Shown: piece by piece, positions 37,415 through 47,270 of the stretch
How the letters are laid out: every line of letters starts with the position of its first letter
Numbering within the stretch: the first letter of the stretch is position 1
Assembly (NCBI GenBank): GCA_018697195.1
Contig: CM031864.1
Location: 19,669,316 to 19,733,315 of the forward strand
DNA from: Certhia americana
Taxonomy: Eukaryota > Chordata > Aves > Passeriformes > Certhiidae
Direction of reading: 5' to 3'
DNA: 64,000 bases
Notes under the pieces: generated by a model
Databases searched by the model: none
What the model saw: the letters and a program-made list of their open reading frames with translations, nothing else
What the model was told of the DNA's origin: nothing
Made by a program: the position numbers and the translations under genes

Positions 37415-37507
37415 TCATACTTGGTTGATTGCTATCAGGAAGGCAACAAGGAAAACTATATTTCCACAGACATAGATGGTCAACACAATCTGTTTGAACA
37501 GACGACC
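37415..37507 (-). CDS. FRRS1: FRRS1 coding exon 15 (last)
   Basis: Residues 564-593 and TGA: GRLFKQIVLTIYVCGNIVFL then VAFLIAINQV. It is the sixth membrane segment, matching the human end (AIYVCGNVTFLIIFLSAINHL in spirit and length). The acceptor is CCTTTTCTTGCAG. Confidence 0.94.
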   Translation of the reverse strand, partial: GRLFKQIVLTIYVCGNIVFLVAFLIAINQV

Positions 37508-40500
37508 CTGCAAGAAAAGGGGAAGAAAAGTCATCGAACAGTAAGTCTTTTTATTGTTTAAACAAAGAATCATACCACTCCATAGCAGTTAGTTACCAAA
37601 TTGTGACTCACCTCTGCTTCTGCAGATGTGAGTGACTGCAGTATCTGTACTCTGTCATCCTCTATCACTTCAACTGTTCATAGGGAAAAAACAGAAGTCA
37701 AGTCTGCCCTTAAGAGGAAAGGGGGGTTTCATTTTTATACTGCAGAGGTCTTAATCCTGTGACTAAGTCTGACACAGCATCAAATCTGAAAAGAACTTGG
37801 GAATTTCATTTGACATTTCATGACCTGTTGCTATCATGCTCACAGCACAAATGAAAAATTATTCTGGAGCTGACCTACAAAAAGTAAATTCTGAACATTG
37901 AAGTCAAAAAAACACTCTGTCTCTTTTGCTAGACTGAATAATCAAAACACTGAGTTTTGAGCTAACACCTTTTCCTTTTATATTTTAAGATAACTGGATT
38001 TCATTAAGAAGTATTTTCATTAGCCAACATGAGAAACACTCGTTGTTCAAACATTTCAGGTTAATTTCCCTATTTCTAGGAAGTAATTACTGCAGTTAAA
38101 TTTAAATTCACATCTTTTATAATCACTGCTTCTCCACATGCCACCTCACACAGACTATTAATTAATCACACTTCAATTCTGCAGCTGTCTCATCTCATCC
38201 TTAGACCCAGGTCATTCACATGTGCAGTCACCTCCTCTCTGTGACACCAGCCAGTGAAGATAACAAATTCTAATGAAGTTACTACCCATCTTTTCCTGAG
38301 ACATATTTGAGTCAGGATTTCATATTCCTGCCCCAGTCAGTCAAAATGGCAAGCATTCAAGCTTGCTCCTGCAATAACAGCAATTTGTCAACAGTTAAAT
38401 GCATATTAAGTCTTCATGAATTAATCTGGACTTAACGTACCCACCTGGCATCAAATTTATGACAAAAAATAATAGAGTCTCAGAAAATATTTACATGTTT
38501 CAATCTGCACTTTTCAGTCCCCTCTGAACTGTGGCTAGAGAAATGAGAAGCTACTATTTAAAATGACACAAACCCCACTCTTCTAAAACACTTCTGTCTT
38601 GAAAACTGGTTTTCTTCCATATTCATTTGTCTACAGAAGATAGGACACTATTAGTCAAGAGTTACTCCCTTTCAGCTTCCAAGTTAGAGGCTAAAGAACA
38701 CCTCCTGAAATCAAATCCACACTGGTTTTATGCTCAGCAAGCAAGGGGACACAACAGGCTGGGTTTGTACCTTTGCGAACGAGACAGTAGCTGTGTATTT
38801 CCAGAAGAACATCAGTACCAACATGCCAAGCTACAAAACCAATCATTGCATAGGTGTCCCATGGGTCTGGCAGGTCAAGTGCTGGCAGATCCATTCCCAA
38901 GAACATAGTCACAACTATTCAGTAAAAACAAGATGAAAAAAACAATAAGCATGTTGTGCCGATGTGTTTTAAAGATGCTCTCAATGCTTTTTTAAGTAAA
39001 TTTTACATGAATTACTTAAAACTTCTTTAGGAATGAGGTTAAAGGAGCTCATACAGCTGAAAGTTGTCAAGAGGTTGTTTTTGGGGAGGATAGGGGGTTG
39101 TTTGGTTGATTGGGACTTTTTTGGTAGTGTGGGGGCCAAGACAGGAAGAAAAAGCCAAGATGGTTTTCAACCAGCTTAGTGCCCTATCACATTCCAGCCA
39201 CACAAACACTAGCATTTGTGACTACCAACAAGACCACTCAGCACAATATTAGTGCTTAAGGTTGCTGTGGAAGCTTGCCTCTATTACAAGAATTAAACCC
39301 AGCTTCTGGATCTGTAAGTGAAATTCCTGTCTCCCATTCAGTAACATTATTCTCATATCTTCCAAGACAAAAAGAAACCATGAAGATAAGGACAGGTCCT
39401 CCTTACAGAGGAATTTCAGTTTTGTCAGTAATTCCTTGTGTTTTGAAGTCACTTCTTTCTAAGTTGTATCCAATGGCCTCTTAAAGCTCACACAAAAGAT
39501 GAACAAGATAAAGGATCTTCAGACATTCCTGGACTGGATGTACATAGACGTTTTAAATGAACAACAGCCCAGACAAAGGGAAAAGATCCTCTAACTCAGC
39601 TAAATGAGAGTTACAACTATTACTTCTACTCACCAGCTAATATTCTAGCTGTTGTACCAGTACTCCAGTGAAACCAGTTAAACAATTGCCTCCTACAAAG
39701 CAATGAAACACATTTTTTTGATTACACAGCTGGGGGAAGGGGGCAGAAATCCAAGGACATTTTCTCCTACTTTCAAGCTGTAAAACTTTCCAGTGTAAAA
39801 AGAAGGTTTAAAGAAACAGTCCCATTTAACTCCTGTGGCTGTAATTTAATGAGTCAGTCATACCTTGGTGCATGACGAGATGGTCTGAAACCTGCCATAA
39901 GTGCTTGAAAGATTGTCAAAGCCATCACAGCACAGCCAAGGTAAGGATGAAAACCTGCTTGCTAAACAGAGGACATTTTTCTTAAAACATCATATCTATA
40001 TAAACAGAGAAGCTTACAAACAAAAAGTTGCAAATTTTATTTATTCTTGTATTAGTAAGTCACAATGGGGCAGCACTGGCAGAGACAATAGGACACAATA
40101 AGCTGCCCTGCAGCCAGATGGACATTGTTTGCCTTGGTAGCAGACACACCAGTATGTCTGCTCAGGATTTGTCCCTCCTTTCTGCTGTACTGAGAAATTC
40201 TAGCAGCTGAAGAGCAGACTTACATGACTATAGAAGCCATAATCCAAGCTCTCTAGCCTAGGCCTATTTTGTAGCTCATCCCAGACCCCAGCACTGGTCT
40301 TCTTTCACTTGAAAACGTTTTATTCAGTTTTCCTAGGTCACACCTGTGATTGTATTCTCTCACCTTGAATTCAGATGCTCTATGGACTTTACAACTTTCG
40401 ATGTCACTTTGCATCAAACAGAATACAGGTGACAGCAACAGGTACACAATCTCTAGCTAGCTACTGCTCCAGACGAAACTTATCACTCACTGTTATGTCT

Positions 40501-43500
40501 AAGTTCACAGAAACACTTCTTCCCAGCAGATTTACCATGCTAATGTCAGCTATCACATCCTTACTCCCCTCCCAAGATCATATTCTCTAACGAAACAGTA
40601 AGACCAAAATAGTACATAAAGAAACTGTGAGCAAAGAATTTATTTGGGAAAAAGAGGAAGGAAGGAAAACACCAAAATTTTTCAGCTGTAGTTTTAAAAG
40701 AGAGAAAATTCCTCTTCTGTGTTGCTAGAATTTGAAATCAGCTTGCTTAAGAACAGCTTTCACAGAAATATGCTGAGAAATAGTCATAATTGTCGTCAGT
40801 GAACTTCCTCATTCATTTAGACCCACCTTTACCTTTGAGTTAACAAACAAGATGAAGTACACACTTACTTGGCTCCAGCCTCCTCGGTATACAAAAGGCA
40901 ACACAAAGGAAATGCTTGTAAGCATGACTGTGGTCAACATAAGCATACGATGCACCTAGAAAAGTTAAACTTGCTTTTAGAAACTCTACAGCTTTCTTAA
41001 TACATCATTAAAAGACATTAAGAAGACCAACAGTTAAAAGATATTCCTAATCCCAACTTTAGATTTTACAAGTAAAGTAGGTGAACTGATTTTCAATTGT
41101 TCCACTTCATAAGATTAAAGAAAGATGTAAATCATATCATGTTTAGTCTATTTCTAGGATCAAACAGGTTTAGAATTCTGCCTGCAGTAATGCTAGAAAA
41201 TACAGCTGGAGATACGTGGAGATTTTACCCACCTGAAACCACAACTCCTTTCCAAGTAGGAATGAATGAGACCAGACAGGTTTGAAGAATCGTGCAACAA
41301 TAACACCAATACTAACTGTGGTAATCCAAGCAACAAACATTAGTGCTCCTGAAAATACAAAAAAACAGAGGAGCAAACAACTCAACTAGGTAAATGATAG
41401 GTAACAAGTGCACATGAATACAACTTCCAAGACCATATAATAGTTTAGTCCATATGCACATGTTCAGAATTTACCAATGATTAAAAACATATCACCTGGT
41501 TCAGGCTACAGCTTCATAACCTTTATCTTGCTACAGAACAGAAACATCCATACAAGAGATAATTATACTTTGCCCACACAACAGAGCAGCTCTGGCTACT
41601 GCACACTTCACACATGTTAATAGACTTTGTACATACTGGTGAGAGAAAACATTCTATCACCACCTCAGACATCAGAGGATGAGAGATGACATTGCTACAA
41701 TCTGTGTGACAAAGACTGAGTGGCAGTTCTATCATGGACTTGCATTAAAGTCCAGTAGTGTAGGAGAAAAAAATTCCCATTAACTTCAGTGGCTCCAGAC
41801 TGCCAGTTGAGTGCTTTCTCATTTCAAACCAAAAATGCAACTACAACAACTTGAAATAGACAGAAAGGGATAAACAAGTCTCAGTAATAAATTTAAGGGA
41901 AAAGGCAAGGGTGGGTTCATTTTCCTGGACAAAAAGAATCTTCCAACACTGTTCTTGAAATAAAAAATTAATAACTTCACTCTGCCACCAGAATATCAGA
42001 TCTTGCTAGCCAACAGAATATACAACATAAATGGCAGAATGACAAGAGGGAATACCAACTCTGCAATAACCCTCCAGTCTCAGCAAGTCTAGAAGTGGGA
42101 GACAAGACTAGAAACTGCAGCTTACCATGAGCCTTGATAAGCCGTGGGGCCCGGGAACCTCCGATGTCCTGAGGAAGTCCCGTGATGTTGTACAGCCCAT
42201 CGGTGACCAGCGGCTGACGACGATGTTTGGATATGAGCCCACCTGAGCAGTGACAAAGTGGTTTATTTCTTGCTAATGAAAGCCATTACACTTCTAAGTG
42301 TGCTCATTCCTCATTCATGAATTCAAGCCCTGTTGTGACCACTGTGCATAATCATACAAGGTAACACACTACAGGGTAAGAACCTAACATCAGCTAAGCT
42401 ATCCTGCACAGCTAATGTACAAAACACAACTCACACAGCTACTGGAAATACCTTTCTTCTCCACTACATACACAAGACATGAAGAATAATTCCTTTTGAT
42501 TCCAGTCTCCATTTAAAAAATAAAGATGTGGACAGTTCTCAAGAAGCCATCAGTTCCTATCATCAAATGAACATACAACACATATATGAACAAATTTGCA
42601 ATAACTTCCACAAGGAAACCCATGATCCAGAGAAGCAGTAAAGGTGACTGAACTAAAGGTCTCAAACTCAGAAACCTAAGTTCAGACACCAATTCTCATC
42701 TAAGCCATATCTTACAGAAGGGTTCTCATTTGGAGCAGTTAAAAGAAAAGCAACCATATGTAAGTCAAGTTTACCTTTACTAGCTTCCCCATCTGCCAGA
42801 AAGATGTAGTAACTGGTATTCAGATTAAATCTCCCTTTAAAAGCAGGGAGATGAATACTCCTTCTGAAAGAACATTGAAGAACACCATCTGCAAGCCTCC
42901 ATGACACATCTTCAAGGGCATTCTGTAAAACAGGAGATATTTAATACCCAGAGTTTTCAGACTGGCTAAAAAGTAACCTTGCAAAAGACAAGAGTGTCAC
43001 TGCAGTATAAAGGAAAAATATGAATGATCCAGGGAAGTGGGATCCCTTCTAAACTGGCATGCAAGAGGTTTGTCAGTAAGTCAACACAGCAACTTAAGAG
43101 TTTGAAGCTATTATCACTAATTTTTATAGCCCATAACAATGTTTAACCCAGGACAAACCCGTTACAGCTGCAGTTGTAGCAAAGGAACAGACTAATAAAA
43201 GAGACAATGTTTCTAAATACACTAAGTTCCCATCATGAGACTAACTTTACAAATTAGACTTCCAAAGTTAACATTTACTAGGAATTAAGAGCCCAACCAA
43301 TCTCACCTTAAAGAATTATGTATCCTCCTCAGTATTTACACCTGCTGTGCAAAACAAAAGCACAAAGCAGCAGCATACCTTCCTTCAAAGCTACATACGT
43401 GAAAGTGTCTGAATTTTAAAACATACCTCTGAATCCAGGAGAGGATGACTTCTCTCCTTCAGATAGGCAGTGCTTACATGAACTCGGTGATCCTCATTAA

Positions 43501-46500
43501 CACACAGATAAGCATCGTCACCACCCTGCAGAGTTGAAAAGAAAAATCTCTATAGCCCAATAAAAAACACTACTGGCAGTCTCCAAAAGGTCTTTGATTT
43601 AATATAGGCACACATTAAGTTAGAGATGACAAATAGAAACACACATTATAATTCACACTCCCCTCCCATCATAACAACCACATAATCAGAAGTTTCTTTA
43701 ATTTAGAATTTACTAAATTAACTAGACAAGACAGAGATGGATGTTGGAGCTATTTAAAAATCCACTTCAGTTACAAGATCTTTTTCCTCCACAGCTGTAA
43801 AAAAAGTGTTGCTAAAAACCAAGTGTTTCTGCATTAGGGGTACAAATATAAACAGTGGGTTTTTTGTGCAACAAGTAGATTATGGATTATGCATTTGTCA
43901 ACAGCATCATCCTTTCACTTTAACATAGGCCAGAAAGAAGCATCCTTTGACATTTTTAAGACTCTTTGCATAGGAGTAATATTCAAGGATCAAATGCAAA
44001 TGGTTTTCAGAATTACAACTCAGTTTCTGAGAGGTAAGATTTTTTGGATGGGTAAATAGAGATTGATTTAACCAGGAATTTCAATCAGACAGGCTGAATT
44101 CTGCCATGAGAAATCCAGAGGGAAATTCTACTGCAGTTACTCAGTCCTGAGTTAAAAGTGAATATCCACCTCTAAGAAACAACCTGTGTTTTAGCACTAT
44201 GGGAGAGTCACACTTTGTGGGACATCTGACAGTATTTCAATTTTCCATATGCGTTTCCATTTAAAATTTATTAACGTCACAAAAGCTACGGAAAATAAAA
44301 TAGAACACTCACCATCCACTGGTCATGGGAAAATGCAAATGCTAAATATCCTTCATTTGGACCGCTCATTTCAATAAAAACTGAACTCTCCTCTTGTTGG
44401 AAAGATAGAAAAAAACAGGAAGCACTTCCAGGATCACAGTTTGTAGGGTTCCTAATGCAGAACTTCATAATTCCACAACCTGAGGCACTAAACTAAACAA
44501 TTAAACAAACAAATAAATTGTGAACAATGAGAGTTTCCATTCTCTTCCTCCTTTCTACCCATGATTGAAAATAAGCATACAAAGAACAACAGAGATATTT
44601 ACACACCATTCCAAGTTAAATTTTAATTGAATTTTCACTTTAGAATAAAGTAGAATAACTTGGAAAAAAATAACTTGGAAAAAAATAGAATAACTTGGGA
44701 AAGTCAGCAAGGACTTCACAAAAAACCTTCCTCTGGTTTAATATTTGGAGAGGTAATATCAGCTCTAAGATGAGAAATAAAAGAAGGGTACTACAGATTT
44801 ATGCTTGCTTTTAAAAGTAGAAACTCCACTGAAACACATTGAGAAAATACATTGATTATAAGTCACAGTTATCCTGGATCAAATAGCAATGCTTGCTCAA
44901 TCCACTCAAGACTCAGTAACAAAAATCAGTAACACAGATGAACTCAGAGAAGAAAATTTCTGAGCCTGCAGTTGCAAAATAGGAAGCTATTAGTCAAGAC
45001 CAGATAAAGTATTTTTCCATCTCTCATGACAGGTATGCACAATATTTTCTGATCATTAATTTCTAAATGTTCTGTTAATCTTCTGACCTGTGTGCAGCAT
45101 GAGAACATTTGCCCCTGCAAGGTTCAGGCAACTCAGCTAAGGGTAGATGTCATGTTCTGAGCCTTAGATATTAAAGTAACTCATCCATCACCTCTCCTTT
45201 TCTGTTAATAGACTGTATCAATGTCATCTCATTAAATTCCATTAATCACAAACATTAAAGATAGCCTGATTTAGCTTTATTATTACTTACTGGCTTTGAT
45301 ATGTAGGAAACTGGATGTGAAGTTGACATAGCCTCTGATGTTGCACGCAAAGGTGGTGTTGGGGACAGGACATCAGGCTGAGAAACAACAGGACCCGGAA
45401 TCTTTACCCAGAAAATCCTGTATTTCTTCACAACTGTGGCTCTTAAAGAACACAACACGCACACAGAGTCATTACTGTATACATTTATAGTTGGCTGCTA
45501 CTTCAAAAAGGAAAAAAAAAAAGGAAAAGAAGCTAGAGTTCACACAACTTATTTGCAAAACTCATCTTCATGGAGACTTCTACCATTTTAGGGATTGAAG
45601 CAGGAAAATACCTTAAATATCAGTAGAAAAAGATTTTTAAAACATAATACCACATGCTGTAGTGGATATAAGAAACATTTACAGATATGGTATAGATCAG
45701 AACTTCAGAGAAGTGTCTGCATTAACACAGACTCTGCAAGTAAGGGGTATTGGCTTTTCAGGCCATTGGACCCAAGGCCATTGCTGGACAGCATTTCAGT
45801 TGCTGGATAATATTTGACATAGACAATGGTACAGGTTTACCTTGTCTGCATTTTAATAATTTATTATTATTAATAGTATATAATATTATTACTAATAATA
45901 TTATACAATAGCATAATATTATTACTAATAATTAGAATTGATATTAGGTTTACTTACAGAAACTGTACACGTTTTGGAGCATCTCTAGGAGCAATCCAAT
46001 AAACTTTTATGTCTTTTTTTTTTGCTTTACTTGTGTGACTGACAGCTGAATTCTGAAAACACACAAGTACCAAGAGTTACACAGTGGATACACATTTAGT
46101 TACTTAACACAGTCAGCAGAAGCTGCAACTAAATCCTGCAGAGACACTGCACTATTACACTGCACAACCCCAGTGCAACTGGGTTTTCCCCAGTCAGTGA
46201 TGATCAGCTCAGGGGAGGTGTAGTACTGCAACTTACTCATACTAACAAACTCCAAGACTAAAAGGAACGACTTTCATTCCAGAATACTCCAGCAATGAGG
46301 TAGAGCATACTCTACTACACTCCCTACAGCATTTATGCAGAAATAGTGATGTTTCTTCATAAGGAAATGCTCCACTTTTTGGCAATAAGAGAATGAAGAG
46401 GGAGTGCAATGGCTGCTCCTTTTAATAGTAGGAATACACTGTGTCCATTGTGTAAAAGGAAAACTTGTTACAAATACTGCATCTTCCTGCAGCAGTCAAC

Positions 46501-47270
46501 AGCTTTCTGTCACCAAGATAGGTTAAACAGCTCGTAAGAACAGCCAGAGCTGCAGTGAGTCATGCCTCTGTACTCCAATTTGGACCAATTTCCCCAGAGA
46601 CTCACTGAACTCAAACTAGATTACATGGATTAGCTCTATCCTGTTCCAGGCATATTCTGGTACAATTCCCTCAGTGCCCAATGGATCATTTTAAGGCACT
46701 GAACCCTACCTTGGTACGACCACATGTCAGCAGCTGAGAATGTCTCCGGTCGGCTAACACAAAAGAACCAACTGCAGGGCGATCCAGGTGCTCTGCATCC
46801 CGGGCTTGTATGAAAAACCCTTCAAAATCTGGTCCAGACAGATGAACTAAAGCAAGAGGGAAAATAAAAAGAAGTTTAACTCTATTCCAGAGAAAGAAGG
46901 AAGTATTTCAACAATGACTACCAGATGCTCATTTTACAAGTACCGAATGATGGTTCATGGATTACCTAAATAAGATTCAACTGCTTCAATAAATCCAATG
47001 TAGAAAAGTGAGGAAAGACATACTATAATACAAAGAAACAATAAATTAAACTCTTCAGCTGTAACTGACAATACCTTCTATGTTGTCCCCTGGTTTAAAT
47101 TCAGTCCCATTCACTGTAATGGTGTGCTCAGGTGACAGCTGAGGAGAGCTACCATGACAGGGTACCATGCTAGTACAGGCTTCTCTTACTTTTCCATTTG
47201 GATAGCCAACCACAGATGCATAGAGGCAAACAAACATCCAAACAGCAACAGAAAAACCAGGCAGCTCCAT
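37415..47270 (-). CDS. FRRS1: Ferric-chelate reductase 1 (whole coding span, fifteen coding exons)
   Basis: Fifteen minus-strand exons join to 1782 nt: 593 residues plus stop, against 592 in human FRRS1. Order: signal peptide (about residues 1-22, VAVWMFVCLYASVVG), reeler domain (about 23-175), DOMON domain (about 205-330), and a cytochrome b561 core (about 375-593) with six hydrophobic segments. Four b561 histidines that should bind two hemes are present: His415 (VHRML), His447 (FHPYLG), His483 (NWFHWS) and His525 (AWHVG). The family moves electrons across membranes, probably from ascorbate, to reduce ferric iron in endosomes or at the cell surface (family knowledge). One sequon is NGT at 54-56. 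All introns are GT-AG and all phases close; no break or truncation. Confidence 0.95.
37612..37673 (-). CDS. FRRS1: FRRS1 coding exon 14
   Basis: Completes Val543 and encodes EVIEDDRVQILQSLTSAEAE (544-563), the acidic cytosolic linker. The acceptor is ATGAACAG, with a weak pyrimidine tract, and the donor GAG|GTGAGT. Confidence 0.92.
38771..38914 (-). CDS. FRRS1: FRRS1 coding exon 13
   Basis: Completes Val495 and encodes 496-542 plus one base: VTMFLGMDLPALDLPDPW, DTYAMIGFVAWHVGTDVLLE, to CLVRK. It carries heme-ligand candidate His525 and membrane segments 4 and 5. The acceptor is CTGAATAG and the donor AAAG|GTACAA. Confidence 0.95.
39634..39692 (-). CDS. FRRS1: FRRS1 coding exon 12
   Basis: Completes Arg475 and encodes 476-494 plus one base: RQLFNWFHWSTGTTARILA. 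It carries heme-ligand candidate His483 (human NWTHWS). Only 59 nt; placed by phase and conservation. The acceptor is GCTTTGTAG and the donor G|GTGAGT. Confidence 0.93.
39864..39961 (-). CDS. FRRS1: FRRS1 coding exon 11
   Basis: Residues 443-474 plus two bases: QAGFHPYLGCAVMALTIFQA then LMAGFRPSRHAP. It carries heme-ligand candidate His447 and membrane segment 3. The acceptor is TCTGTTTAG and the donor AG|GTATGA. Confidence 0.94.
40869..40955 (-). CDS. FRRS1: FRRS1 coding exon 10
   Basis: Residues 414-442: VHRMLMLTTVMLTSISFVLP FVYRGGWSQ. It carries heme-ligand candidate His415 and membrane segment 2. The acceptor is ACTTTTCTAG and the donor CAA|GTAAGT. Confidence 0.94.
41233..41348 (-). CDS. 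FRRS1: FRRS1 coding exon 9
   Basis: Completes Gly375 and encodes 376-413: ALMFVAWITTVSIGVIVARF (membrane segment 1), then FKPVWSHSFLLGKELWFQ. The acceptor is TATTTTCAG and the donor CAG|GTGGGT. Confidence 0.95.
42126..42242 (-). CDS. FRRS1: FRRS1 coding exon 8
   Basis: Completes Gly336 and encodes 337-374: GLISKHRRQPLVTDGLYNI... to PRLIKAH, the linker into the b561 domain. The acceptor is CTGCTCAG and the donor CATG|GTAAGC. The exon is more GC-rich than its neighbours. Confidence 0.93.
42775..42922 (-). CDS. FRRS1: FRRS1 coding exon 7
   Basis: Residues 287-335 plus one base: NALEDVSWRLADGVLQCSFR... to TSYYIFLADGEASK. It is the end of DOMON, with strong identity to human around WRLADGV and LNTSYYIFLADG. 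The acceptor is TTTTACAG and the donor AAAG|GTAAAC. Confidence 0.95.
43427..43525 (-). CDS. FRRS1: FRRS1 coding exon 6
   Basis: Residues 254-286, GGDDAYLCVNEDHRVHVSTA... to SHPLLDSE. The acceptor is CTCTGCAG and the donor GAG|GTATGT. The GDDDAY block of the family reads GGDDAY here. It continues DOMON. Confidence 0.94.
44313..44492 (-). CDS. FRRS1: FRRS1 coding exon 5
   Basis: Residues 194-253, FSASGCGIMKFCIRNPTNCD... to AFAFSHDQWM, the first part of DOMON with its cysteine cluster. The acceptor is TTGTTTAG, and the TTTAG just inside the exon is not the splice site because only the first one keeps phase 0. The donor is ATG|GTGAGT. Confidence 0.94.
44641..44700. repeat. Short tandem repeat, AATAACTTGGAAAAAA type
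   Basis: Three copies of TAACTTGG in an A-rich context, starting near 44656, 44671 and 44691, with TAGAA interruptions, inside an FRRS1 intron. Confidence 0.75.
45291..45441 (-). CDS. FRRS1: FRRS1 coding exon 4
   Basis: Completes Leu143 and encodes 144-193: ATVVKKYRIFWVKIPGPVV, then a Ser/Thr/Pro-rich linker ending SYISKP. The acceptor is TTCTTTAAG and the donor CCA|GTAAGT. It is the end of the reeler domain and the linker to DOMON. Confidence 0.94.
45847..45945. repeat. AT-rich low-complexity tract with a 20-bp perfect repeat
   Basis: ATAATATTATTACTAATAAT occurs at 45880-45899 and again at 45913-45932. The tract lies directly downstream, on the minus strand, of the FRRS1 exon 3 donor. Confidence 0.8.
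45958..46052 (-). CDS. FRRS1: FRRS1 coding exon 3
   Basis: Residues 112-142 plus two bases: NSAVSHTSKAKKKDIKVYW then IAPRDAPKRVQF. The acceptor is GTGTTTTCAG and the donor CT|GTAAGT. It includes a run of ten A on the coding strand (AAA AAA AAA), a possible sequencing or indel hot spot, but the frame is intact. Confidence 0.93.
46710..46846 (-). CDS. FRRS1: FRRS1 coding exon 2
   Basis: Residues 66-111, VHLSGPDFEGFFIQARDAEH... to QLLTCGRTK. This is the reeler core, with the typical GF-IQARD block and Cys107. The acceptor is CTTGCTTTAG and the donor AAG|GTAGGG. Confidence 0.94.
47075..47270 (-). CDS. FRRS1: FRRS1 coding exon 1
   Basis: Residues 1-65 plus one base: MELPGFSVAVWMFVCL..., signal peptide, then the reeler start GYPNGKV. 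The acceptor TTTTATACAG abuts the ATG with no UTR base in the exon. The donor is GAAG|GTATTG. The start is supported by the signal peptide and the family N terminus. Confidence 0.94.

Larger units (their letters stand above)
37674..46709 (-). other. FRRS1: FRRS1 introns between coding exons
   Basis: The gaps between the listed exons run from about 160 bp to 1.1 kb, all GT-AG. Content worth noting is an AT-only stretch with a perfect 20-bp repeat (45847-45945) and a TAACTTGGAAAA tandem patch (44641-44700). No other exon or transposon was recognised in them. Confidence 0.8.
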
